Under the pieces are notes generated by a model. That model did no database searches, was not told where the DNA came from, and saw only the letters and a program-made list of their open reading frames with translations. Position numbers and translations under genes: made by a program. A stretch of DNA of 36,961 nt, taken from Pseudomonadota bacterium. Lineage in GTDB: Bacteria > SAR324 > NAC60-12. Position 1 is the first letter of the stretch; each line of letters opens with the position of its first letter. The stretch lies in assembly GCA_004213175.1 (NCBI GenBank), contig SHAT01000018.1, positions 1-36,961 on the forward strand. Direction: 5' to 3'. This document shows positions 8,578-15,846 of this stretch, piece by piece.

Positions 8578-10236
8578 ATGACTGTTGCCGAAACTATTTT
8601 TGAGGCCATTAAGATCCGGAAAATCGATTACGTTTTTTGTGTCCCCGGTGAGAGTTTCTTAGCAACAATGGACTCATTTTATGGATCTCCTCAACCTCTC
8701 TTGGTTTCTGCAAGACATGAGGAAGGTGCGGGTATCATGGCAGAAGCATATGCTAAAGCGTCTTCAAAGACAGGTGTTTGTATGGTCACTCGTGGACCGG
8801 GCCTGACACATTTGTCAATTGCTCTTCATACGGCAAAACAGGACTCTACACCACTTGTTGCATTCGTAGGACAAGTACCAACAAATATACTACACCGTGA
8901 ATCTTTTCAGGAATTGAATGTAGTCGAGTTTACACGTCCTGTTACTAAGTGGGCAGTTGAACTTAGCCGTGCTGATCGAGTAGCTGAAATAGTAGACAAA
9001 GCTTTTCACATTGCTAATTCAGGACGTCCTGGACCTGTTGTGATTAGTCTTCCGGAGGATATTGATAGGGGGTCAACTGTTAAGCATTCTGTTTGGCGCA
9101 GCTCAACTGTAGGGATACCATCTCCATCAACTGAGGGAGTCGCAAAAGCTGTTTCCATGATTGAAGATGCAGAACGCCCTTGTATTATTGCTGGAGAAGG
9201 GATATTACGCGTTGACGCGACGGATATGCTTATCCGTTTTGCAGAATGTCTTTGGGTGCCTGTATTTACAGCATGGAGAAGATTTGATGCATTTCCTAAT
9301 AAACATCAGCTTTATATGGGAGGACTTAATTTGACCTCTATTTCAAATGATCTTTCTGAACCGCTGAAGAATGCAGATCTTATAATCGCAATTGGCACCA
9401 GGCTTGATGAGTTTACTACCTTAAGTTATTCATTACCGTCAAGTAAACAAAAGCTTCTCCATATTGATCAATCTCCAGAAGAAACAGGTGGAAGTTGGAT
9501 TGGAGCGGATTTATCCCTTGTTTCTGATGTTGGTGAGGCAATGAACAAACTTGAAGAGGTTTTGAAGAGTTCAAAGCGTGCGAAACCCTCAAAAGCTAGA
9601 CAAAAGCAAGTAGCTGAATGGGGTGAAAATTATTTGAGGCAGACTACACCGCGCAGCAACAAGGTTGCACCTATAGACGGGGCAATTGATCTTGAAGGGA
9701 TATATCATGACATCCTGAAAATTATAACTGATGAGACCAGTATTACTTGTGACGCAGGAGACTTTGGCAGTTGGTTGGTACGCTATTATAAGTGGAACCA
9801 ACCACACACTTTTTTTGGTCCAACAACTGGTGCGATGGGTTATGCTTTACCAGCTGCCATAGCTGCTAGGTTGGCGAGACCCCAAGCTCCCGCAGTTGCC
9901 TTTGTTGGAGATGGTGGTTTTGCCATGACAATGAGTGAGCTTGAAACCGCGGTTAGATTAAAGCTGACTGGTTTGGTAGTACTTGTTTTTAATAATAATA
10001 ATTTCGGGACAATTCGGAGGCATCAAAATCGAGAATTTCCAGGCCGCGATGTGGGGACAAGACTTGGTAAAATAGACTTCTCTGCAGTTGCGAAGGCAAT
10101 GGGTGCTGATGGTTTCAGGGTCAGCAAGAATGAGGGGTTTGCCAAAAACTTCAAAGCAGCACTAAACTCAGAACGTCCGACAGTTGTCGAAATTATTCTT
10201 GGCGAAAATAACCCTGATCCATGGGCAGAAAAATAA
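8578..10236 (+). CDS. Thiamine-diphosphate enzyme, acetolactate synthase family
   Basis: A 552-aa enzyme with the three ThDP-enzyme domains in order. The pyrimidine-binding domain has the catalytic Glu in ARHEEGAG (E48), followed by a central domain with GEGILR. The PP-binding domain carries GDGGF (444-448) and the Asn cluster at 472-475, which together bind Mg-ThDP. The family includes acetolactate synthase, benzoylformate decarboxylase, glyoxylate carboligase and sulfoacetaldehyde acetyltransferase. No regulatory small subunit (ilvN) or other ilv gene is nearby, so a biosynthetic role is not supported and the substrate stays open. The ATG has no visible Shine-Dalgarno, but an in-frame TGA two codons upstream fixes the start. 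A 5-bp hairpin (CCACA-TTAT-TGTGG) lies about 65 bp upstream. Confidence 0.85.
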   Translation: MTVAETIFEAIKIRKIDYVFCVPGESFLATMDSFYGSPQPLLVSARHEEGAGIMAEAYAKASSKTGVCMVTRGPGLTHLSIALHTAKQDSTPLVAFVGQVPTNILHRESFQELNVVEFTRPVTKWAVELSRADRVAEIVDKAFHIANSGRPGPVVISLPEDIDRGSTVKHSVWRSSTVGIPSPSTEGVAKAVSMIEDAERPCIIAGEGILRVDATDMLIRFAECLWVPVFTAWRRFDAFPNKHQLYMGGLNLTSISNDLSEPLKNADLIIAIGTRLDEFTTLSYSLPSSKQKLLHIDQSPEETGGSWIGADLSLVSDVGEAMNKLEEVLKSSKRAKPSKARQKQVAEWGENYLRQTTPRSNKVAPIDGAIDLEGIYHDILKIITDETSITCDAGDFGSWLVRYYKWNQPHTFFGPTTGAMGYALPAAIAARLARPQAPAVAFVGDGGFAMTMSELETAVRLKLTGLVVLVFNNNNFGTIRRHQNREFPGRDVGTRLGKIDFSAVAKAMGADGFRVSKNEGFAKNFKAALNSERPTVVEIILGENNPDPWAEK

Positions 10237-10401
10237 CTAATGCCAAATGTTTTAACTGGTTAAATTCTCAATTATTTTGAATCTGAAAACAAAAAAAGGA
10301 TTCACTTTTCCCAAATTTGTGGTTACACTTTAAACTGTGAAACGCAGTAGCTTACAAGTCGATGCAAAAATTGTCTAATCCAGCTTAAGAAAAGGAGAAA
10401 A

Positions 10402-11010
10402 ATGAAATCACATTCTCAAGAAATTAATTATCCTAGCATGTCTGCATATCTTTTTTTGGTTGAAGTAGACAGCAAAATTCAAAAAGCGTTGCGCTATGCT
10501 CTGCTGGCATTGGCTGGTTCTGTATTAATCACAATCTGTACTCAAATATCGTTACCGCTTTTTCCGGTTCCAATGACTTTGCAGACTTTTGCAGTTTTTT
10601 TGATCGGTTTGACATACGGCTGGCGTTTAGGAGGAATAACCGTTTCGCTTTATTTACTTGAGGGAGCAATTGGTTTACCAGTATTTTCTGGAGGAAAAGG
10701 TGGAATGATTGTTTTCATGGGACCGACTGCAGGCTATCTTGTTGGCTTTTTGCTGGCGGCAACCGCCTGCGGATGGTTTGCGGAACGCGGATTTGACCGT
10801 AGTTATTTTAGATTGTTTCTGTCCCTAATAGTGGGGAACATTCTGATATATACCCCTGGACTTTTTTGGTTGGGTACTTTGATCGGTTGGGATAAACCTG
10901 TGTTGGAATATGGGCTTTATCCTTTTATTGGTGGCGACTTGCTGAAAATCGCTATGGCCGTGCTCCTGCTTCCAACTGTATGGAAAATTGTTAATCGGCT
11001 CAAACAGTAA
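10402..11010 (+). CDS. bioY: Biotin transporter BioY (ECF S component)
   Basis: Integral membrane protein (202 aa, about six hydrophobic segments) of the BioY family, the substrate-binding component that imports biotin alone or with an EcfAT module. Visible family signatures are PLFPVPMTLQTFAVFLIGL (about 51-69), the conserved segment YLLEGAIGLPVFSGGKGG, then GPTAGYLVGF. The C-terminal segment YPFIGGDLLKIAMAVLLLP is also characteristic. Ribosome-binding site AAGGAG stands just before the ATG. No bioMN or ecfAT genes are next to it, so an energising module would have to be encoded elsewhere. The first 25 residues are polar and slightly longer than usual; M14 is a possible alternative start. 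Confidence 0.93.
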   Translation: MKSHSQEINYPSMSAYLFLVEVDSKIQKALRYALLALAGSVLITICTQISLPLFPVPMTLQTFAVFLIGLTYGWRLGGITVSLYLLEGAIGLPVFSGGKGGMIVFMGPTAGYLVGFLLAATACGWFAERGFDRSYFRLFLSLIVGNILIYTPGLFWLGTLIGWDKPVLEYGLYPFIGGDLLKIAMAVLLLPTVWKIVNRLKQ

Positions 11011-11072
11011 AATATATTTAGGTCCGTTTCAGCAACTCAATACTTTGAACAGCTATCATGAAAGTTATTAAT

Positions 11073-11285
11073 TTATTTCATGTTCTTAAGTGACTCAGCA
11101 GTCTGCAACAAATTATCACAAATCCCTATCGGGAACCTCGCCGAATGATTTTTAATAACAAATTTTCCATCTAACCGATGGTCTTCGTTAAGATCAACAT
11201 TAGCGAACTCCCCAAATAATTCACCGGCCTACATCCAAATATGGCAATTACATTTTACTTCTCTCACCCTATAGAAAGGACGCAT
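11073..11285 (-). pseudogene. Small reading frame interrupted by an in-frame amber codon
   Basis: From ATG (11283-11285) to TAA (11073-11075) the minus strand is open for 70 codons except for one TAG at 11229-11231. The part after the stop reads like real protein, with AGELFGEFANVDLNED and then FVIKNHSARFPIGICDN, ending ...LKNMK. The part before it (MRPFYRVREVKCNCHIWM) is in the same frame. I do not recognise the family. One base change (TAG to TAT or TAC, Tyr) would restore a 70-residue protein, so a recent nonsense mutation or remnant of a longer gene is the simplest reading. It is convergent with bioY, whose stop lies 62 bp away. It could also be chance. Confidence 0.4.
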
Positions 11286-11425
11286 TAGATAATGGGTTTT
11301 TTAGGTGAGCAAGGCATTTTCATAGATTATTTTTACTCAATGGTAATTTAGAAAAACGTGTTGTTTGATGAACTTTGATTTACTTCATTGTAAGTGGAGT
11401 TTTTGAAGTTCTTTATTACAATTAA

Positions 11426-11453
11426 TTCCCAAGCAGGAAAATAAGGCTATAAT
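11426..11453 (+). promoter_or_regulatory. Probable sigma70 promoter of the aminotransferase gene
   Basis: Perfect TATAAT at 11448-11453 with a weak -35 TTCCCA at 11426-11431 (16-bp spacer). The predicted start of transcription is within about 15 nt of the ATG at 11473, so the mRNA would have a very short leader. This is consistent with the absence of a Shine-Dalgarno. Confidence 0.45.
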
Positions 11454-11472
11454 TTTTGCATACCCTAGTCAC

Positions 11473-12681
11473 ATGCCTTATTCTCCACCTGAAACACAAC
11501 ATCTGGATAACATCCTACCGACCGAGCCGCTTTTACTGATGGGAGCCGGACCTGTGCCAATTTCACATGCAGTTTCTCGTGCAAATGGAGTTGTGATCAA
11601 TCATCTAGGAGATACCATGGATGAAGTTATCAAGAATGTTAAAACCATGGGACGATATGCCTTTCAGACAATTTCAGAAAAAATTATCGGGGTTTCCGGA
11701 CCGGCATCAGCTGCTATGGAAATGGCCGTCACAAATTTGCTTTGGCCAGGAAGAAGCGTATTAGCTTTGTCGATGGGAACCTTTAGCCGTCGCATGGCAG
11801 AAATGGCTGAAGGCGTTGGAGCGGAAGTGACAGTTCTTGAATCAGCTGTTAGTCAACCAGTCAGAATAGAAGAAGTTCAAGAGGCATTTTTGAAAAAACA
11901 CTATGACGTGATTACCCTTGCACAGGGAGAAACTTCGTGTGGTGTAGAAATGAAATGTCTTCCGGAAGTCGCCCGGATTGCTAAAGAGCATGGTACATTA
12001 GTGATAGTTGATGCGGTCTGTACTTTGACAACGATGCCTCTGCAGATGGATGAGTGGGGAATTGATGTTGTTGTCTCCGGTGGACAAAAAGGTTTGTCTT
12101 CTATTCCTGGAGTTTCCCTGATCGCATTTTCGCAAGATGCATGGAAGGCAATTGAATCCAGGAAAGTACGTCAACCACACTGGTGTCTAGATGCTTTACG
12201 GGCGCAAACCTTCTGGGGTTCACAACAGTACCATTACACTGCTCCTGTTCCAGGAATTCTTGCTTTGCACGAAGCATTGCGGCAAATTTGTGAAGAAACT
12301 CTGTCAGTCCGTTTTGAACGTCATCGTGTAAGTTCAATTGCTTTGCAGGCAGGAATAGAGACAATGGGATTGAAACTCTTTGTACCAATAATAGACCGTC
12401 TCAATTCTGTTGTCGCGATCAGAACTCCTGAAGATGCCGAAAGCGTAAAAATCAGGAAAATCATGTCCACGCGTTTTAATGTCGAGGTTTCCGGAGCATT
12501 TGGTTTGGATATTCTTCGTATCGGTCAAATGGGAGAACAGTGCCGTTCCCACAATCTGTTCAAAGTCCTCTATGCCCTAGGCATGAGTTGCCGTCAACAA
12601 GGCGTCGATCTCGATGTGAGTCTCGGGATGGCTGAATTAGAGCGAAATTTGGTGATTGATCCTGAAAATTTAGTCGACTGA
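11473..12681 (+). CDS. Class V (alanine/serine--glyoxylate-type) aminotransferase, PLP-dependent
   Basis: A 402-aa fold-type I PLP enzyme of the class V family that includes alanine-glyoxylate, serine-glyoxylate, ureidoglycine-glyoxylate and pyridoxamine-pyruvate aminotransferases. Seen in sequence are the N-terminal substrate segment LLLMGAGPVPIS (family usual 'PGPTPV'), cofactor aspartate in VIVDAVC (D180), Schiff-base lysine in SGGQKGLSSIPG (K206), and the segment QYHYTAPVPGILALHEALR, also present in family members. Near the C-terminus LRIGQMGE matches the family's 'RIGHMG'. Donor and acceptor cannot be assigned. queG follows after 21 bp, likely in the same transcript. A glyoxylate-linked role would suit the amine-degrading genes further right, but no direct link is seen. 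Confidence 0.85.
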   Translation: MPYSPPETQHLDNILPTEPLLLMGAGPVPISHAVSRANGVVINHLGDTMDEVIKNVKTMGRYAFQTISEKIIGVSGPASAAMEMAVTNLLWPGRSVLALSMGTFSRRMAEMAEGVGAEVTVLESAVSQPVRIEEVQEAFLKKHYDVITLAQGETSCGVEMKCLPEVARIAKEHGTLVIVDAVCTLTTMPLQMDEWGIDVVVSGGQKGLSSIPGVSLIAFSQDAWKAIESRKVRQPHWCLDALRAQTFWGSQQYHYTAPVPGILALHEALRQICEETLSVRFERHRVSSIALQAGIETMGLKLFVPIIDRLNSVVAIRTPEDAESVKIRKIMSTRFNVEVSGAFGLDILRIGQMGEQCRSHNLFKVLYALGMSCRQQGVDLDVSLGMAELERNLVIDPENLVD

Positions 12682-12702
12682 TAAAAAAGACTGTATAATT
12701 AA

Positions 12703-13839
12703 ATGAGCCCCTCTTCCCTGACTCGTCTTCTTCGTGAAAAAGCAAGTGAACTTGGTTTTGATTTGGTTGGCGCAATTCCTGTTTCTCGCAGCAAAACCAT
12801 TGACATTTACAATTCATGGCTCAAAAAGGGGTATGCTGGTTCAATGTCCTATCTAGAACGACACGCTGACCTAAAAGAAGACCCTCGCCGACTTCTTCCT
12901 GAAACAATGTCTTTGATCGCGCTTGGTTTCAACTATAAGACTGCCGACCCTTCTGAACAAGTACTAAACGCTGAAATTGGATGCATCAGTCGTTATGCGT
13001 GGGGTGATGATTATCACGAATTGATTCGAAGTAAATTGAATGTCTTGGAAGACTTTCTTTGTAGGGAATTAAATGCCGGAAAGCTCTCTCGCAGTTTCGT
13101 AGACTCAGGACCTATTTTGGAGCGAGAAGTCGCGCAGCGTGCGGGTCTCGGATGGATTGGCAAGCATTCAAACCTGATTAACTGGGAAAAAGGTTCATGG
13201 TTTTTTCTGGCGGAACTGCTGGTAGATGTGAAGTTAGAAACAGATTTGCCTTTCACTCGTGTTGATTGTGGAAGCTGCACAATTTGTATTGAAGCATGCC
13301 CAACCGAAGCTATTATCGCTGAACGTACTTTGGATGCTCGCCGATGTATATCCTATTTGACGATTGAGTTGAAAGGTTCGATTCCAGTGGAAATGCGTCC
13401 AAAAATGGGAAATCTTATTTTTGGCTGTGACATCTGCCAGCAAGTATGTCCGTGGAATATGGATTCTCCGAAGTCTAATGAAAAAGGACTTCAGCCACGT
13501 CCAGAAAACGTGGCACCGAAGCTGTTGGATTTAATGAAAATGGATGAAACCTCATTCAGTAAACGTTTTCGGAATAGCCCGATCAAACGTGCAAAGCGAC
13601 GCGGATTTTTACGTAACGTAGCAGTTGCTTTAGGGAACTGGGCGAATGTGGAGGCAATTCCTGCACTCTGTTTGGGGCTTGATGATGAAGAAACATTGGT
13701 ACGCATTCATTCTGCATGGGCTCTAGGTCAGATATCTGACTTGCAGGCACAGACAAAGCTGGAAAGCGCAAAACTAACTGAAAAAAACCCGGAAGTTTTA
13801 GAGGAAATTGAAGCAGCACTAGCGGTATTTTATTCTTAA
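12703..13839 (+). CDS. queG: Epoxyqueuosine reductase
   Basis: Catalyses the last step of queuosine synthesis in tRNA, reducing epoxyqueuosine with a cobalamin cofactor and two [4Fe-4S] clusters. The 378-aa protein has the QueG N-terminal domain with the active-site Asp in VDSGPILERE (D134), followed by AGLGWIGKHS. Cluster ligands are in CGSCTICIEACPTEAI and CDICQQVCPWN. A C-terminal HEAT-like region (about 300-370) contains LRNVAVALGNW, ALCLGLDDEE and RIHSAWALGQI. It lies 21 bp behind the aminotransferase; a TATAAT-like sequence in that gap is probably fortuitous. No other queuosine gene is in the window. Confidence 0.95.
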   Translation: MSPSSLTRLLREKASELGFDLVGAIPVSRSKTIDIYNSWLKKGYAGSMSYLERHADLKEDPRRLLPETMSLIALGFNYKTADPSEQVLNAEIGCISRYAWGDDYHELIRSKLNVLEDFLCRELNAGKLSRSFVDSGPILEREVAQRAGLGWIGKHSNLINWEKGSWFFLAELLVDVKLETDLPFTRVDCGSCTICIEACPTEAIIAERTLDARRCISYLTIELKGSIPVEMRPKMGNLIFGCDICQQVCPWNMDSPKSNEKGLQPRPENVAPKLLDLMKMDETSFSKRFRNSPIKRAKRRGFLRNVAVALGNWANVEAIPALCLGLDDEETLVRIHSAWALGQISDLQAQTKLESAKLTEKNPEVLEEIEAALAVFYS

Positions 13840-13975
13840 ATTAGGTTATCTAAGGAAAATAATTCTTACTTCTGGTAAACAATCTGCATTGTCTGCAAAT
13901 AAATATTCGGAATTCTTAGGTCGTCCAAATTCGTTTTAACTTGTGTTTAAACATTATCGTCATAAAGCAGAAAAT

Positions 13976-14689
13976 ATGGAAAGTTCAGCAAAAAAAGTAA
14001 TCATGATTTCTGGTGCAAACAGAGGTATCGGGAGAGCTATAGCGGAAAGACTTTTGGCGGATGGTTATATGTTGAGTTTGGGGGTACGTAATCTTGGGAA
14101 ACTTCCAAAAACACTCAAACCTCAAGTTGAAACACAAATGCTCTGTCATATTTATGATGCCCGTGATAGAGAATCAGCAAAGAGATGGGTTAATTTAACT
14201 GCTGAAAAATTTGGTGGTATAGATGTTCTGGTCAATAATGCTGGAATCCTCCATACCAACGGTTTGGAAGACGATGCGGAAGATTTGCTGGATGATATGT
14301 GGGAAGTTAATGCCAAGGCACCACTGCGCTTAACACGTCTCGCATTCCCATATCTGAAGCAATCAGGTTCCGGACGTGTTATTGATATCATCTCCATGTC
14401 AGGGAAAAGGGTAAAGGGAGACTGGGTTGGATATTCAATGAGCAAATACGCTGCAATGGCAGCATCACAAACGGCACGACTTAAAGGTTGGGATGACGGC
14501 ATCAGGGTTACAAGTATTTGTACTGGGTTCGTGCAAAGTGACATGACTGCCGGAAATGCGCCCTCGTTTTCACAGAAAAATATGTCACGACCGGAAGATG
14601 TGGCACAAATCGTCAGTACTTTACTCCTCCTTTCAAATGAGTCTGCAATTCCAGAGGTTACAATGAATTGTGTTTTTGAAACACTTTAA
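13976..14689 (+). CDS. Short-chain dehydrogenase/reductase
   Basis: NAD(P)-dependent oxidoreductase of the classical SDR family, 237 aa. Motifs are the cofactor-binding GANRGIG (13-19), NNAG (87-90), Asn (N112), catalytic Ser (S140), and YSMSK with Tyr153 and Lys157. The substrate cannot be predicted. A longer version starting at GTG 13943 is possible, but the ATG at 13976 places the Rossmann motif at the usual distance and is preferred. It stands alone between queG (about 135 bp upstream) and adk. Confidence 0.85.
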   Translation: MESSAKKVIMISGANRGIGRAIAERLLADGYMLSLGVRNLGKLPKTLKPQVETQMLCHIYDARDRESAKRWVNLTAEKFGGIDVLVNNAGILHTNGLEDDAEDLLDDMWEVNAKAPLRLTRLAFPYLKQSGSGRVIDIISMSGKRVKGDWVGYSMSKYAAMAASQTARLKGWDDGIRVTSICTGFVQSDMTAGNAPSFSQKNMSRPEDVAQIVSTLLLLSNESAIPEVTMNCVFETL

Positions 14690-14857
14690 TCATCTTTATG
14701 GAATTGTATTTGTATTTTTGTCACAATTCTTTAAAATTATATGAGGGAAACAACTGTTCTGTTTTAATGTATGATTTATACTGATTTAAAATCTCACGTG
14801 AACTTTTTAGCACTAGATTTTGTTTTTTGAAATTTTGAAAATTATTAAAAAAACTTA

Positions 14858-15502
14858 ATGAATATTATTTTGTTGGGGCCACCAGGTTCGGGGAAAGGTA
14901 CTCAGGCTAAAAATATAACAAGTGAGTACGGTTATGTTCAGCTCTCCACCGGGGATATGCTCCGAAAAGAATACTGTTCCGACTCAAAAATTGGACTGGA
15001 ATTAAAAGCTTTGATGGACGGCGGCAATCTGGTCTCTGATGAAATTGTGATTGGTATTGTTGAGGAGCGTATATTTCAAAATGGAATTACAACAGGTTTT
15101 ATGCTTGACGGATTTCCACGAAACAAGGCTCAGGCCAAAAAACTTGATGCTATGTTAGCTGGAAAAAATGAACATATTAACATGGTGATCCGTTTGCTGG
15201 TGGACGATGAAGTTGTGGTGCGAAGAATTGCAGGCCGTCGTTTCCATTTGAAGAGTGGAAGAAGCTATCATGTTGAATTTAATCCTCCTGAAATATCCGG
15301 AAAAGATGATCTGACTGGAGACTACCTGGTTCAGCGTGCTGATGATAATGAAGAAGTGGTACAGTCCAGACTAGATATCTACCGAGAGCAAACAGAGCCT
15401 TTAGTAAAGTATTATGAAGAAAAAAATGTTCTTGTTTCTATTGATGGTATAGGAACTCCAGATGAAATTTTTGCCAGAATCAAGACTGCTCTGGAACAAT
15501 AA
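14858..15502 (+). CDS. adk: Adenylate kinase
   Basis: Balances ATP + AMP and 2 ADP in the cytoplasm. The 214-aa protein (E. coli: 214) has the P-loop GPPGSGKGTQ (7-16), AMP-site LSTGDMLR (29-36), FMLDGFPRNKAQA (about 80-93), the LID segment GRRFHLKSGRSYH and the adjoining DDLTGDYLVQRADDNEE. The LID has no Cys4 zinc site, so it is the non-zinc form typical of Gram-negative bacteria. No secY, rpsM or other ribosomal gene adjoins it, unlike the common spc-operon location. The start codon follows an A-rich stretch with no Shine-Dalgarno. Confidence 0.97.
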   Translation: MNIILLGPPGSGKGTQAKNITSEYGYVQLSTGDMLRKEYCSDSKIGLELKALMDGGNLVSDEIVIGIVEERIFQNGITTGFMLDGFPRNKAQAKKLDAMLAGKNEHINMVIRLLVDDEVVVRRIAGRRFHLKSGRSYHVEFNPPEISGKDDLTGDYLVQRADDNEEVVQSRLDIYREQTEPLVKYYEEKNVLVSIDGIGTPDEIFARIKTALEQ

Positions 15503-15846
15503 TCCTTCCAATTTGTCCGAATATATCCTGATATAAAGTCGCCGTTTCATCCATATGCTTCTGCGAAATTGTGATGTTAATCTATAAAGGATGTTTGCAA
15601 ATATGTTTGTCTATGAAAAGTCAGTGTAATGATTTACTCAAAACTTCACTTACAGATTTTACTGTACTGTGAAAAATTGTAGTTCTGGCAACAAAAATTT
15701 TTGAGTTGCATTAAGATCCTATAGATAGGAGTATAATCTCGTTTGTAGTGCATCATTCAGTCACATTAATTAACTCAGATAAAATAATTAGGTCGTGAGT
15801 CAGCAAGTTAAATCTTTGGGATGTCAGAGGAAAAATATTAAAATAA
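15503..15846. other. Intergenic region adk - mnmG
   Basis: No gene seen. Close to the right end are a 12-bp palindrome CAAAAATTTTTG (15692-15703), a dyad TCCTAT-AG-ATAGGA (15717-15730) and, directly after it, a perfect TATAAT (15732-15737). These are likely parts of the mnmG promoter. A purine-rich AGAGGAAAA lies about 17 nt before the mnmG ATG, too far for ordinary initiation. Confidence 0.5.
15717..15737 (+). promoter_or_regulatory. Putative mnmG promoter -10 box with abutting dyad
   Basis: TATAAT at 15732-15737 lacks a good -35 at normal distance (TTGCAT at 15706 would need a 20-bp spacer). The dyad TCCTAT-AG-ATAGGA occupies the spacer and would be positioned for a repressor or activator. 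This is prediction from pattern only. Confidence 0.35.

Larger units (their letters stand above)
11011..11472. other. Intergenic region bioY - aminotransferase
   Basis: The left half contains a minus-strand reading frame broken by an amber codon (listed separately). The right half (about 11290-11472) is AT-rich, with one good -10 box before the aminotransferase gene and no other gene seen. Confidence 0.5.

Noticed and set aside
11229-11231. TAG read as pyrrolysine, given the methylated-amine theme of the window
   Set aside because: No pylS, pylT or methylamine methyltransferase gene is present, and the frame shows no resemblance to MtmB/MtbB/MttB. A nonsense mutation is simpler.
12682-12702. 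TATAAT-like sequence between the aminotransferase and queG as a separate promoter
   Set aside because: It ends 5 bp before the queG ATG, too close to serve that gene, and has no -35 partner.
14152-14544. A 130-codon frame antisense to the short-chain dehydrogenase
   Set aside because: The SDR motifs are intact on the plus strand, and the antisense product has no recognisable features.
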